In this document: piece by piece, positions 11,201 through 21,393 of the stretch
How positions within the stretch are numbered: the stretch's first letter is position 1
Layout of the letters: each line of letters starts with the position of its first letter
Source: Salisapilia sapeloensis
Lineage: Eukaryota; Oomycota; Peronosporomycetes; Peronosporales; Salisapiliaceae
Assembly (NCBI GenBank): GCA_023334545.1
Contig: JAADVB010000010.1
Coordinates: 89,948-153,947, forward strand
Direction of reading: 5' to 3'
Length of the DNA stretch: 64,000 bases
The notes under the pieces: model-generated
Database searches by the model: none
The model's input: only the letters and a program-made list of their open reading frames with translations
Told to the model about the DNA's origin: nothing
Position numbers and translations under genes: made by a program

Positions 11201-14200
11201 TGCGCAAACAGTTTCCAGAGCATCGTCGTCCACTTTGACCCTGCGTTTGAAAAGTAGGCGATTCCTTCTGAAGACGGTGCCAGTACGCTCAAAATGCATG
11301 ACAAATCATACGCAACTTGGTACTGCCCTTTGCTCTTAACTATATCCTCAAGGTAGCTATTGCTTTTTTTGCCAGCACCATCGAGTATAGGCTTATATTC
11401 ATCGTGAACAATTCGAACATGGATTGGCGATAGAGCCCGGTTATGAAAGCGAAAGTGATTCAGAAATCCTGTAAAGCTCTGAATATTGAACGAGTCATGA
11501 CTGTCTCTTGATGACTTTGCGTCGTCGTTTTCGGACTTTCGTAAATTTGCAGACGACAGTAGTCGACGAATTGCTCCAAAGACACTATTTTTCTCCGTCA
11601 ATTCGTCAGAGTCTTTCAAAACATCGGATGGGATCCTGCCGAAGTGAAACGGTAAATCGACATTTGCTGTCGACCATGATGTAAGCAACTCTGGTGACAG
11701 AGTGAGCTGACTGTCAGGAATACCATTCACGTATAAACGAAGTTTCATGCCTTCTACGACAATACCAATGTGTATCCACATGTGCCCCATCACAGGATTT
11801 TTCGAGACAAGTCGTTCCCATATCGTGCCAGTGGTACTGATGTTTTCGGTATTTAAAGCTGACGATGGAGACCGAACTAAACCCAATTCCAAATACCACT
11901 CGGCTCCACCTTCAGGACGTAATAACAGATATGGAGATAGCTCTTGTGCATTTCCTCGAAAGAAGACGAGTCTATAATCTTCTGAAGAGTCGAAGAAATT
12001 GGTCATATTAGAAGGTGCTGGACGCTCATCGATGTAAAGCCACATTGTCATGCTAAACGTGTTCGGTTTGCATAGAGGAGCCATTGGTGGACAAGTATCT
12101 TTCTCTTCAGGACGAACTTTAGGTGCTAGTAGTTCATTGTAAGGGACTATAAATCCTTTGCGTAACTGATGAAATTTGCAAGGACGCCGAATAAGCTCAA
12201 AGCTTCTACGAAGGGTAGGTTGAGAAGGCAAGATGGGCGGAATAGCCTCAGGCATCGAAGGAGTTGAAGCTCGTTTTTGATCTTTTGAGCCACTTGATTC
12301 CTGCAAGGTGTCTAACATTTTCATGTAAAGTAGATCCATAACGGCATTTGGCATTGCGTATACAGGCCTCTGTAATTTCCTGGTAGATCCGTCCCGAATC
12401 TGTTTTTGATCTGTGAACTGCAGGTAGATATGCTGGAATAGTTCCCAGGCAGTGCATTCTAGTTTATTTATTGCAGTGTTTGCCGTTAATATATCGCTTG
12501 GCACGCTCTTTTCAGACTTGGACAGCGTCTCTAGCCAGGTCTTTATGCCTTTTAATGCTTCAAGCAAGTCTGCTAATAATTCGAGTATTCCAGAGTCTGC
12601 AACAAGTACAAAAGTCTCTTCTGTAAGACGAATACTCCAGCATTGAAGCATTCGAACTAGTAATACACAAGCATGTGGGATGGAAGCAGGTGTCTCTGCT
12701 TCCCGAAGAGTCTTCATTTCTGACCGTATGCACTCTACTACGTAACAGAGTAGATCGAAGAGTGCATTTCTATGTAACTCCGCAAAGAATAAGCTCCCAT
12801 CCTCCACGTAGAGGGCATCCACACTCGGGATGTAAACGGAGAATAGGTATGTCACAACTTGCTCGTAAATGTCTAGCCGCACCGATTTATGTCGTGGTAA
12901 TCGCATCAACTCAATCAAATGTTGTATTCCTTGAACTGAACAGCTCCTTCGACGCAAAGGATCCACGAGAACAGAGTTTAGAAAAGAAGGACTACTTGCG
13001 TCGGCATCACTGACAGCAAAGGCTAAGATAGCATTGTCTACGTTAACAGTGGATACAGGATAGCGTATGAACGATTTCCAACGCGTCAGTACGTGTACCA
13101 AGGTACGCACTATTTTCCAACGAGAATTTGGATATGCGAATAGGAATGGTAACTCATTATCCGTGTACGTTGCGCACATATGATACTTGACGCTTCCTTC
13201 CTGACTCGTAGCGTAGCCATTGCCAGTACAGCTTATATACCCTGAATCAAAAGGTGCGACATACCCACCATCTAGTTCATTACAGCGATGCTCATCAGCG
13301 TCGCGATTCTCAAGTAAGCTGAGAAGTATACAACGTTTCATAACTTGTTCCTTCATCTTGAAGACCTGGTCATTAACTAAACTAGACAATTGGCTAAAGT
13401 CTCCGTTGTTCTTGATCTCAGTAGCCTGAGACGCAACAGTGCGACGAAGCGATGCCACTGTCTTCCACAAATGCAAAAAAGCTTTTGGACATTGACCGGG
13501 AATCGGTAGTCCAGCATCACTTCGCCCCAAGACAAAGTGCATGCACTGAGCAACGAGGTCAGTGTGTACTACGAGAGCAGCAAACATCGCGTTCTCCAAT
13601 TTGCAGTCCACACTAATGCAATCCACTGAAGAGTTCAAAGTCGTTCGAGCGAGCATTCGATAGCTTAAATTTGTCCGACTGTATTCGCGTCGAACCCAGT
13701 CGCAAACTCGGGCAGCAGCCGCACAGCAATGTGGTCCAGCCAATTCACTACCTTTCCTATGTTCTCCACTCAGGCACAGTAAGAACTGCGTAGTGGAACT
13801 ATGATTGAACACGTCTGCATAAGTGTCCACATTGACGAATGGAAAGTTCGAAGCCCCATGTTTCCATACGTGTGTACCTGTCGTAATGAACCGCGGAGGC
13901 GGAACGACTAATTTCATCGACTGAACATGCGCTTCCCAAGATGTAGACGTACATTCGTAAAGGTCTTGAAAAGTAGCGTGAACAACTTCCTGCGAAAAAT
14001 TACATCCTGGAAGACTGTTTCGTAAAAATTCGGATTGTATACCTCCTCTTAGGAGCTGCTTCGAATTCGCTAACACGCTTCCATAAATGCTATCTGCGTT
14101 CGCATCTTTGGCATGAAGCGGATCGCCTTGCATTATTGTGATGGCACAATTTGCAGCAATGGAGGCAGTAAGTCGTTCCAATTGCACATTCCAAGGTAGA

Positions 14201-17200
14201 GCTCGGCACGTGGAAAGCTCTGCCAATAGAGTTGACTTTCTTTCTGGTAGATTTAATTTTGCATGGCAATGTCCTTCATACTGTTTCGCTTTACTACTTG
14301 TGCTATTGAAGCGGACAAGTAGTCTAAGTAATATTTTCAATACTGGTAGCAGCGCTGCTGATACTAAAGGTCTTGAGGAAAAGTTGGATAGACATCGCAA
14401 GAGCGTTGGCAACACCCCACCTACTATTGAGCTCTCAACTGTAGCCTCGATAAACGACTCAAGGTGACGGCGTTTATCACCCATAGGCTTCATATAACCT
14501 TCCCCATTGAAATCAGCAAAACCACCGACGGACGAAAGGTGCAAGAAAACATCACAGCAGCTCTGAAGAATCCTAGTTGCAAAACCGATAAAGCATTTTA
14601 GCTCGCTAGGAATGGAAGCCATATCCTTTAAGTCAAATCGAAAAGCGTTTACGATAACACTCGATAGCTTTTCGGAAACGCTTGCTTCGGATGCATTCTC
14701 GTCACCAAGATGCAAAGAGCCCCATGATTTAATAGTCACCGCTGTACTTGTAAGGTGCTTTAAGATGCCGAGAAGGAATGTTGCTCCTGCCTCTACTTCC
14801 TTGCTCGCGGTATCTGTCGATAGAGGTATCGCAGCGTTTAATCCTTCGTCTAGTTCTTTTATAAACTGCTTCATCAATTGATCAACAACCGCAACGTAGA
14901 TAGGCTTAAGCATATCGACACTGTCTCCCACGACGTCCAACGTGTTAGCATTGTTCATCTGACCTTCCTCTCGCGTGTTTTGACTGAAGAATGGGAGTAA
15001 CTCAGCTACAGACATATTTTCACATACTTGCTGTAGCACTTGAACTCGAAGAACGTTTCCCATCGGCACAGCTTGCTTGATGTGCCAATTCAGTAAGGTG
15101 CATTTGTTTTCGGTCTCCTTCCCATGATACCTCGGATCACCGTCGCTACTGACAGCTTGAAGTATGAACTGGAACTTGGCGCATGGACACGGAAAGAAAA
15201 GCTCGAACCCTGCCATTAAAGCCTTCATTGATGATTTTGTAACGGTACTTGTCCAGTCGGTATCTGGTGTCAATTCCTGCTCGTTATATAATGCATCACC
15301 GTTTGAATTCGCAAGAGCAAGCAAAAGATCTCGTAGACGAAGCATCACCGAGGTGTCCGTGTGCACCTCTTTCGTGCTCTCACTTTGAGCCGAATGAGCT
15401 TTCGACAGAAGTATGAATGCCCTAGCTCCGCCTGATCGTAATAGTGTAATAATGTTACAATGCACAAGCTTTATGCATGCGTTGAGCAAGTAAAATTGAA
15501 GCTCACAGAGCTCATCAGAAGACGCTTGTGGTCTATTCTGGTACGTTTGCTTCTGTGTAGTTAGCAGCTCCTGCACTCCTCGCAACGCGTCAATGTCATA
15601 ATTCCAAACATGCTCTATAAGTACAACTAGCGTTTCAAATGTCAAACTCTTTGCATGCACAGCGTATGGCTCGAACAAGCCCGGGAGCGGCCAATGCCAA
15701 TGCGCTTTTTGTACTTGACTGGCATCATTCCATCGGATTTTTTCGGTGTCGTATTCACTCAAGTGTTCCATCCTTGTAGGCAAAGACCTGGAAGCAAGTT
15801 CGTCACTAATGCGTTCAAGCTCCGCAACCAAAAAGACAGCAATGAAAACAGAGTCCGATTTTAACGCAGGTATCGCTTGATTGGATTCAGCAGAATCACA
15901 TTCGTTATTTACAGGTGGCACGGAAGATGTAGGAGCTGTAGTTAAAAGAGTATCCTGGATAACAGGGACCTCATGGTGGTCGTTGGGCATTGTGGTAGCG
16001 TCTATGAAAGACGTGGTAACTTCTGCGTTATAGCCAAGCGAAGTTAATGGACTTCTTTCATCGCTACCACTGTGTAGAGAAGAAATGGATTCTTGTCCGG
16101 TATTGCGTAAGAAAGCTTGCACGTTTTCATTTGCAAGAATCCAAGAGTAGTTTATGAATGTTTGAGGAGGCTTGCTCAATCCTGATGCAGTATAATTACC
16201 GGTAGTACTCCCACTGTCCATTTTTGGATCCCCGCCACCCTTGTCTCCGCTCGCACTCTCTTCATCGATTCCGCCAGTCAAGACTATTGTGTGATAAAAC
16301 CCAGTAGCCACCATTGCGACTCGCTTGCCGACAAAGTCTTCTATTGCAACAGGAGAAAGCCTCTCTATTGTGTCGCCTGTTCCAAGTTGTCCGTGGTTAT
16401 TTCGTCCAAAGACATATAACACACCGTTCGAGCTAGTTGCAACGGTGTGATAGCAACCACAACTAACTTGCGTAATGTCCTTATCTGACAGACTTTCAAT
16501 GCGTTGAGGGCGAAGAACCCGTTGCTGATGTTCATTCTTGCCGTTTGGCAGGATAGATTCGCCAAGTCCAAGCTGCCCATAGTCATTGCGACCAAACCCA
16601 TAGAGAGACCCACTGGCGCACTTTACTATTGAGTGATAATATCCGCACGATACTTGAGCACACTGCTCTGTCAACAAGCCCTTTACCGGCACTCGTTTAG
16701 GGATGCTCTGTAACTCCAGACTTTCCTCACCTATTTGCCCATAATCGTTCTTCCCAAAAGTGTACAAATCACCACTTGTAGTCACAACGGCAGAGTGGTA
16801 TTGCCCACAGGAGATGGAGGCAACTGCCTGTCCACCTAGAGCAATCACCGGCTGCGGCTCTCTTCTATCGTTCATATCTCCGAGACCGAGTTGACCGTAG
16901 TCATTTCGACCGAATGTGTAGACGCTTTCGCTGTAGTAAAAGCTTTCACAGGTCACAATTGTGTGATAGTAACTGCATGAAACGAGCTTCACTTTTTTAC
17001 TGATAAGGCTGCGAATGATGCGGGGGGAGTATTCACTCGCAGAGTTTCCATGGCCTAACTGCCCTCGATAATTGTAGCCAGACGTCGCAGCCTGTCCGTC
17101 TTGAGTAAGGAAGACAGTATGTTCACACCCGTTGTACGCATGCACACTCGTAACTACTTGATCCGCTATATATGGCACCTTTGTCAGCACAGCAACTCGA

Positions 17201-19266
17201 GAAGTATGGCCAAGTGCACATTGCCCATTGTCATTGTATCCGCATGCATACACTTCTCCATTCGCTGTCAAGGCAAGTGTATGCTCATTTCCTGCACATA
17301 CTTGTACTACTTCCTTATGCTGCAACTTTTCCACAAGCCCAAATGTCTTCCGAGTAATAGTGTCTCCATGACCTAGCTCACCGTACGAATTCTGCCCGCA
17401 GCTCCACACCTCGCGTTTTTCACTCTGATCTGGTTCAAACAGCTTAGCAAACTTGCTTGAAGCGTTTGCTGGGGTGCGAAGGCGTTGATGTGGCCGAGAT
17501 AACTGGCGTAATTTTACCTTTGGTGCTGCATCTAGTGTCACTAAGACAGGCAATATGTCTAGCGGATCAAGTACTAGACAAGCTGCAAAACTCCGTGCTG
17601 CTTTCTTCTTGCGTTCAACTAACGATAGCAATGACGTCGCATCGTGCACTTGAGAAGTCAAAGAAATATTTCTTTCATTTCCTCCGACATTGTTTGCTTC
17701 CGATGTTGTACCTTGCTCATCCTCAACTCTCATGCCTTCCTTCCTCTTCGAAGGTGTATTGGACATTGCAGTCAGCTTTTGCTGTGTTGCTTGTGGCGAT
17801 GAAGCGAAATGAACAGAAGTAGTCGAGCTAATGTTACCCACGAGTTTTGGTACGAACCCCTTTGGTAAGGCCTTGCGTTTGACCTGGTTTAATAGCTCTT
17901 TAGTACTGCAAGGGAGCGCTGTGTTCATGTTCTCTGCTTGGTCTCTTTTAAAAGAGGAAGAGTCTTGTACTACGTTTTTGGAATCTAGATTTACTTTATT
18001 GTCTCCAGTGACATTCTGCCGGTCCAGGTGCGACAAGGCATCCTTACTTTGTTGCCATTGATTTTCACCTCGCGCGAGGCATGGAAGTGTATCTAATGCA
18101 GACATAGAACATGAGAGTGGAGAGAACACTGCCGGGCGATTCGTGTCTCGATTATCACTGCCCTGTGGTTTGTTGTGAACGCCCAATAGTACAGATACCA
18201 CCATTAAGAAATCATTCACGGATCCAGTCGCTGATGCAAGGTAGACTAAGCAGTTCACAGCAATTGTTCGGTCATGTACGCTCTCTTCGGACTCTTTCTC
18301 AATATAGCTGTTGCTCTGCGCTGAAGCATAATCTACACTGCTTTCATCCTGGCAAATTTGTAGAAGGAAACGTTGGACGACTTCCAAGGCCTTTTGAGCC
18401 CACCATTCGTCGTACCTACTATTTGCTTCTGACAGAGATCGTTCTGTATGATCGCTTGATAAAGAAAGCGGTTGAAACTTCGTCACAGTGCGAGATATTT
18501 CCATCAAGGCTTCCTGTCTGCTCGCTGAATTGTTGGACGTTGGATCGACGAGAGAGCTGAGCATCTTCAGCGATACACGGGCAGCCATCGCAGCATCACT
18601 CCTCGACCTTGCACCTGACTGCATCGCTTCGTGTGAACCAGTGTGGCTGCTAGGTCGTCCAGATGGGAATCCCGACGTTTTTGATGATTGAAACACGTCG
18701 GTTGATTGGTGGCCTATCTCTTTCTTCATTGCCGTATCAGCTTCATGAAGCTTACGAGAGATGAGCACTTCCATGTGTTCGTCATACTTCTTCCCGAGCC
18801 GAAGCGTGTCCTGCTGCAAAACAGTAGACTCAAATATCTTTTTCATGACATTCTGTTGGAGTGCCAAGAGAACATGAAAAGGTTGTGGTGTTTCAACCTC
18901 TTTCATCGTTTCCTTGAGACCGAACATCATCAATGCCACCTTTTCATGCTGGTCAAAGTGACCAAACACAGCGACAGTACAGAGCAAATCCAGTGCCTGC
19001 ATTTGTCCATCCATTGACTGTCCATCCCATGACCATGAAAGCTCTTTGCTACAACCTCCTTTTGTCTTCTTAGCTAACAAGCGTTCAAACCAGTCACGAC
19101 TTTTATCTTCGTTCGCAAACAGCATCTTCAATATGTGTTTCCCAACATCTCGCTGATCCTCCGAAGTAGGTTTTGTATGTGAGTGCTTTAGCACAAATTG
19201 AATGTCCTCGAGCTGACCAAGGTGCATCCTGCTCCATCGGGCATCAGCTTTCGACCGAGACTCCAT
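5248..19266 (-). CDS. Giant HERC-type HECT E3 ubiquitin ligase (RCC1, LamG-like, UBA, SPRY, HECT)
   Basis: A single uninterrupted frame of 4672 codons from an ATG. Residues ~620-1000 hold seven RCC1 repeats (SCGQNSYGELGHGD, TFGRNDYGQLGLGD and similar), enough for one seven-bladed propeller. Residues ~2370-2620 look like a concanavalin/LamG-like sandwich (FSMTMWLYIDERP, HIGIVVEGMKLRLYVNG). A UBA domain sits near 3190 (FIEELMMMGFPEEWC) after an acidic run. A SPRY/B30.2 domain lies at ~3670-3815 (HTWEVRIERS, FAKNGVIFG). The HECT domain begins near 4220 (FEGEGVDDYGGPYREFF) and ends with the catalytic Cys in KSHTCFFALQLP about 55 residues from the C-terminus. All parts of a working thioester ligase are present. 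The RCC1 + SPRY + HECT set recalls HERC1, with a UBA as in other large HECT ligases; substrates are unknown. It starts 265 bp from the divergent gene at 19532. Confidence 0.93.
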   Translation of the reverse strand: MESRSKADARWSRMHLGQLEDIQFVLKHSHTKPTSEDQRDVGKHILKMLFANEDKSRDWFERLLAKKTKGGCSKELSWSWDGQSMDGQMQALDLLCTVAVFGHFDQHEKVALMMFGLKETMKEVETPQPFHVLLALQQNVMKKIFESTVLQQDTLRLGKKYDEHMEVLISRKLHEADTAMKKEIGHQSTDVFQSSKTSGFPSGRPSSHTGSHEAMQSGARSRSDAAMAARVSLKMLSSLVDPTSNNSASRQEALMEISRTVTKFQPLSLSSDHTERSLSEANSRYDEWWAQKALEVVQRFLLQICQDESSVDYASAQSNSYIEKESEESVHDRTIAVNCLVYLASATGSVNDFLMVVSVLLGVHNKPQGSDNRDTNRPAVFSPLSCSMSALDTLPCLARGENQWQQSKDALSHLDRQNVTGDNKVNLDSKNVVQDSSSFKRDQAENMNTALPCSTKELLNQVKRKALPKGFVPKLVGNISSTTSVHFASSPQATQQKLTAMSNTPSKRKEGMRVEDEQGTTSEANNVGGNERNISLTSQVHDATSLLSLVERKKKAARSFAACLVLDPLDILPVLVTLDAAPKVKLRQLSRPHQRLRTPANASSKFAKLFEPDQSEKREVWSCGQNSYGELGHGDTITRKTFGLVEKLQHKEVVQVCAGNEHTLALTANGEVYACGYNDNGQCALGHTSRVAVLTKVPYIADQVVTSVHAYNGCEHTVFLTQDGQAATSGYNYRGQLGHGNSASEYSPRIIRSLISKKVKLVSCSYYHTIVTCESFYYSESVYTFGRNDYGQLGLGDMNDRREPQPVIALGGQAVASISCGQYHSAVVTTSGDLYTFGKNDYGQIGEESLELQSIPKRVPVKGLLTEQCAQVSCGYYHSIVKCASGSLYGFGRNDYGQLGLGESILPNGKNEHQQRVLRPQRIESLSDKDITQVSCGCYHTVATSSNGVLYVFGRNNHGQLGTGDTIERLSPVAIEDFVGKRVAMVATGFYHTIVLTGGIDEESASGDKGGGDPKMDSGSTTGNYTASGLSKPPQTFINYSWILANENVQAFLRNTGQESISSLHSGSDERSPLTSLGYNAEVTTSFIDATTMPNDHHEVPVIQDTLLTTAPTSSVPPVNNECDSAESNQAIPALKSDSVFIAVFLVAELERISDELASRSLPTRMEHLSEYDTEKIRWNDASQVQKAHWHWPLPGLFEPYAVHAKSLTFETLVVLIEHVWNYDIDALRGVQELLTTQKQTYQNRPQASSDELCELQFYLLNACIKLVHCNIITLLRSGGARAFILLSKAHSAQSESTKEVHTDTSVMLRLRDLLLALANSNGDALYNEQELTPDTDWTSTVTKSSMKALMAGFELFFPCPCAKFQFILQAVSSDGDPRYHGKETENKCTLLNWHIKQAVPMGNVLRVQVLQQVCENMSVAELLPFFSQNTREEGQMNNANTLDVVGDSVDMLKPIYVAVVDQLMKQFIKELDEGLNAAIPLSTDTASKEVEAGATFLLGILKHLTSTAVTIKSWGSLHLGDENASEASVSEKLSSVIVNAFRFDLKDMASIPSELKCFIGFATRILQSCCDVFLHLSSVGGFADFNGEGYMKPMGDKRRHLESFIEATVESSIVGGVLPTLLRCLSNFSSRPLVSAALLPVLKILLRLLVRFNSTSSKAKQYEGHCHAKLNLPERKSTLLAELSTCRALPWNVQLERLTASIAANCAITIMQGDPLHAKDANADSIYGSVLANSKQLLRGGIQSEFLRNSLPGCNFSQEVVHATFQDLYECTSTSWEAHVQSMKLVVPPPRFITTGTHVWKHGASNFPFVNVDTYADVFNHSSTTQFLLCLSGEHRKGSELAGPHCCAAAARVCDWVRREYSRTNLSYRMLARTTLNSSVDCISVDCKLENAMFAALVVHTDLVAQCMHFVLGRSDAGLPIPGQCPKAFLHLWKTVASLRRTVASQATEIKNNGDFSQLSSLVNDQVFKMKEQVMKRCILLSLLENRDADEHRCNELDGGYVAPFDSGYISCTGNGYATSQEGSVKYHMCATYTDNELPFLFAYPNSRWKIVRTLVHVLTRWKSFIRYPVSTVNVDNAILAFAVSDADASSPSFLNSVLVDPLRRRSCSVQGIQHLIELMRLPRHKSVRLDIYEQVVTYLFSVYIPSVDALYVEDGSLFFAELHRNALFDLLCYVVECIRSEMKTLREAETPASIPHACVLLVRMLQCWSIRLTEETFVLVADSGILELLADLLEALKGIKTWLETLSKSEKSVPSDILTANTAINKLECTAWELFQHIYLQFTDQKQIRDGSTRKLQRPVYAMPNAVMDLLYMKMLDTLQESSGSKDQKRASTPSMPEAIPPILPSQPTLRRSFELIRRPCKFHQLRKGFIVPYNELLAPKVRPEEKDTCPPMAPLCKPNTFSMTMWLYIDERPAPSNMTNFFDSSEDYRLVFFRGNAQELSPYLLLRPEGGAEWYLELGLVRSPSSALNTENISTTGTIWERLVSKNPVMGHMWIHIGIVVEGMKLRLYVNGIPDSQLTLSPELLTSWSTANVDLPFHFGRIPSDVLKDSDELTEKNSVFGAIRRLLSSANLRKSENDDAKSSRDSHDSFNIQSFTGFLNHFRFHNRALSPIHVRIVHDEYKPILDGAGKKSNSYLEDIVKSKGQYQVAYDLSCILSVLAPSSEGIAYFSNAGSKWTTMLWKLFAHVNSLPVRQTILKALQSLLTLQTPGDASKAMRQSFYANVPACFYSKDSICIQSILQIIGFSLSGELNPTAVDANDEKSSTSLDFLSSYLKSYNDQEDMKDESLPWTSRANSSSIALKSLVAKELILLLQQLYKSSSKWSEAIKQVLQNTLSDRSNVQERLFYRINGITIERSQVERAEVVAALSVANTVLETLRPGSTVYLAGTDKYATLIAVQNTNQDTPMPPSPLPKWFQSRDCTIGAIVLHEECNISNLELNGWCENVDQQLRTLEQQMHRSGSNNKDSIASRCRWVNIDDLEPIHPLLDPVPIKATQPSKCATDGLSCLNFLVEEVIEYQSGDDPFKFISHLQARRLWMKALAHSVSNSKTAPNADELKSYRNIVWKLALETGQVHQFCTLTELEHKLSLLHLQLLSISDDLQEEGSFELAKCLLNKTEEPSVKLHPSGIFKVEQVGNRHSFSLNLQIDTSSYDMELPKNESDGNSNGSANADDVGEDDDLSNSDDSEDDMDDEETQAEFIEELMMMGFPEEWCTLALKQTGNDIVSASAWIVDNLDYLTRMQFSLEKRGQDEMDASTMFNDDDDDTDESKDEKTMQVLTPYPEQCIPTIESKQTVGILHDIETGRRTFGEMYFPFEEGGYRSNDLTTFFTKWRSTVAEAQLGSKRKITGNTSPVKPRSPERFENQKKDQSSLPLHAVLREFDEEVKQMSMQTLVAQLLTFEKMAVILYARKTLVHSFSLYSDQGGHTKEDFVQLFQLCKAVLFRGDQFSSHVHSAIDKETSCSTRSSAYDILSGVLQRIIKDDGKSALECGMDMCLNELEMALNGTEYEAYVWTQRGLDLCDVDAMQQPSVELSVWMLDIFLEACHDQKVWDTSQCRKWLTRLEKLLSTSNVSLKCITIHTLSQLLRICGKVESSFVESWIRESNLSYAEVLQAANARHDRELVQDRSIFSLYLQAYIELLYVIRKSDAESNFPCLTDAYDQSIQFLPPLEASPLSERHLQFDRKKARSPLLTISDNGSTVSYTGSELWKTVCAAQKFSSGSHTWEVRIERSSCAYLFIGVADSKRVNVDSFLGSDTFSWGYIGDQALYYQRSRVRSYGEHFGEGDVIGVHLDCEKGTLSFAKNGVIFGTAFENIVGEVCPAVALYSRNQRVSFVIDATDEENVNPDDRMKVGKENNIEHCVVICEMMESRWNANVMNANIVKAAFEFTQQWLFGNKRYVKTRSGDGLWVDVGETCCQVFGFQVGERVKTLRGDGRVAGVANDRLWVDIDGEDGAWFFHPSKLQSISSNSEALDEKAAKSTDSIEQAGIVATNITERKAVNDTEANEKSACANSHVAVDNVFDSSSVITLEVFNTAINEHQGRLGKDESLMHAVNEHCDKKGVVPWNLSASEVLSLLDINANRQVEDNSKLNASWTEKDIALLSRFGLLRYLNWCFSHVVAYFDLTWNYFNPKTSFLPSQLLANCRELLFTTIKHDAFNELSTKTAHATRHGDDDYDYPEDLPQILLNRPKAATAKCHPGTMESLMMSLVGQTFEQLHFLPIRSLRMLYSHPMDDGQWRSFKVKFEGEGVDDYGGPYREFFSQFFAELQELDLTSIDTATSKKDKIDTSVKKCLLPFFLPCPNWRNSVGDNREKFVLNAGLVSDERNERMSETQQLYGEMFHFIGQMLAIGLRTGICIRLDLAGAVWRQLVGVSSAEQDDEAVLRDMQETDQSAYTLWTALKRISIEYDELEADDSDQSTRRKHELDEEVMCMDLFFTTCLSDGSEKVLCYQGEDLQVTTANLKDYLSAVLRARQGEMAKVINIIKQGIHSILPVTALHLYTWTELEARVCGSDEIDINLLKENTEYDEDLSAEHVVVQRFWRVLMDMDNSDKRAFLRFVWARARLPTNSSQFHQKFKIQLLSVSTGSETAREKTEETKAKKVDMDIQLPKSHTCFFALQLPSYTTDEICRQRLQYAIHNCVEMDGDFRLGETEMTGWSGIDPSDQLRF

Positions 19267-19531
19267 GCTAGTGAAAAATTAATTTCCACTTGATGTTAGA
19301 TCCTTTGCAATGTCTGTTGGGCAGACGGTTGGCATGCGGCGTTGGGCCTACGTAACGGAAAGTTTATATTTTTATCTTTTCAGCACGCACAACCAAGGTC
19401 GTTTCTATTTAAAATATAACAGCTTTGGAAAGAAGAGTCCCTTCGGCGAAAAGTTGATCTATCAACTCCGAATATTCCCCATATTGGCTTCTCCACGACC
19501 TTCTCGTTAGTCAAATTAGCTGCTGTTCGGT

Positions 19532-21393
19532 ATGGCAACAATCAAACCAAGCACGCAAACCCGAGGCAACTCAAGTGGAGATCAAGATTCGTCCAGCGCA
19601 TATACAAGTGGTGGACTATGGAATCTTTTCAACCGCGTGAAGAATAAATGGCTTGGCGTCCAGGTTTACAATCTTGGATCATACTCGATTGAGCGGTTGC
19701 AGTTGTTTCATGACTATTGCATAAACACATCTCGGCTTCGGGTGACTCTTGTATGCATAGCTTCGCCCTTGCCCACGCTTGCAATGATATTGCTCATGGA
19801 ATTGATTGACTTGCAAGACCCGTATGCTGATTGGAAAGAACACCTGGTAATCTACTGCCGGACGTTCTTTTGGGGCATTGCCATCCTCGCTGGAGCTGTG
19901 TACCAGTACATACCGTTCGACTTCCCGAGTCAACCTAGTCCACTATACGTGGTCATCTGCTCGGTCATCTACGGTGCAAGCTACTTTGCCCTGTTCGTGG
20001 CGATGGCGGCGTATTGGGTGTTTCCAGTGCCATTCGGTTTTATTATCGTCTCTCATGTCTGCGCTCCAATATGCGTCTTGATGATGGTCGGGGGAATTGG
20101 AATCGATGCGATCAAGAAGAATAAAAAAAAGGTTAAGTCCATGGTGAAGCAAGTCTGTCTTGCGGGGTGCCTCACACCAACCTACTCGATGTTCAACGCT
20201 TTCTTCCAGACCCAAGAGTCTGTCATGCAAACCTTACTCATCTTTGTCCTTCCTTTAATTAAATTAATGCTGAAAAACGCGATGGTGAAGGTCAATGCAG
20301 CACTCGGCGACGTCGTGCTGGAGACTGTTGTTTTCACAGTCGAACTGTTTAATGCACTCTACATTTCCACCTGCATGCAAACAGCGAACTCGCCACTTAC
20401 AGTCTTCATCGTTATATTCGTTGATGCTGGGCAATCCTTGTTATCTATCATTGAGATTTGGGAGTATACGAAAAATGTGCCCAGGCCAACTTCATCTTCT
20501 GCCGATGGAAAGCAATTTGATCTGGTGAAGTCTGCGCTTTGTCTATGCCAAGATCCTCTGGTTCTAGACAAACTCCGAGCGAAAGGAGTTCGTTTCACTT
20601 CTAAACAGGAGCTGGTCAAGCCAATAGAATGGCACAATAAAAGGCTACCTTCGCGCACGTCTCTGGATCTCGGAAGCACGAGCGCCCCCATGAAGTCTAC
20701 TTCGATAGTACCAGAGCCAATTTCAACTGATGTTGTTCCGATTGCCAAACAAAGTATGCCTACGTACAAAGTAGACACGAAGGCTGGCCCAGTAGCACCA
20801 GGACCAGTAGCACCAGGACCGGATTTCTCAATGGTCATGATGGAACAAATAAACAAGTGGCCTGTGGAGAAAAAAGCGAAGATGGTGGGTGAAACTCTTC
20901 AGCTCATGTTCCATACAGAGTACCTTATCTGTGTCGAGTACATTGAGAGCATCATTCCAGTCGTTTACATCTCTTACATGAGCACCCTCTTCCAACTTCC
21001 GAATGCACAATATTATCCCTACTCGAGAAACATGACATCTGACGATCTACGAACGAGTGCTATTACCTTACTCCTGTACGCATTTTTGGAAGGCATATCC
21101 ATGATCGTCCTGAGCTTTATTTTAAAACGACGATTTGGATACTCCTCCATGCACCTCTTGGCATTCATGCTTGAACGACATTTTAATCAAATCCAAGGAC
21201 GATTTTTCTCCTGGATCCCACTCATCCTGCAGTTTACGCTTGTCCATTACGGTAAGACATCTTTTCATTCCATATGTATCGTGCTTCTTACTACTCTATT
21301 GACAACATAGGGACCGATTACTCCTTTGAATTTCCGTGGATGAAGCAAGCACTGAATAGCACGTCAATTCCGACTGTCGACGAAGGACTCTGA
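19532..21393 (+). CDS. Polytopic membrane protein, uncharacterised (2 exons)
   Basis: Exons 19532-21251 and 21311-21393 give 600 residues; the 59 bp intron (GTAAGA...ACATAG) splits a Gly codon in phase 1. Without splicing the frame would run into intron sequence and stop at 21310. About ten hydrophobic helices lie in two blocks (residues ~70-320 and ~480-590). They are separated by a soluble loop of about 150 residues holding two perfect 15 bp repeats that encode PVAPG. The N-terminus is Ser/Thr-rich. I recognise no named domain. The size and layout suit the large families of multi-pass proteins of unknown role in oomycetes. It may be a transporter or channel, but no motif proves it. Confidence 0.75.
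20789..20818 (+). repeat. Two tandem 15 bp coding repeats
   Basis: The unit CCAGTAGCACCAGGA occurs twice without mismatch inside the loop of the membrane protein at 19532-21393 and encodes PVAPG twice. It is in frame and harmless to the protein. Copy number may vary between strains. Confidence 0.85.
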
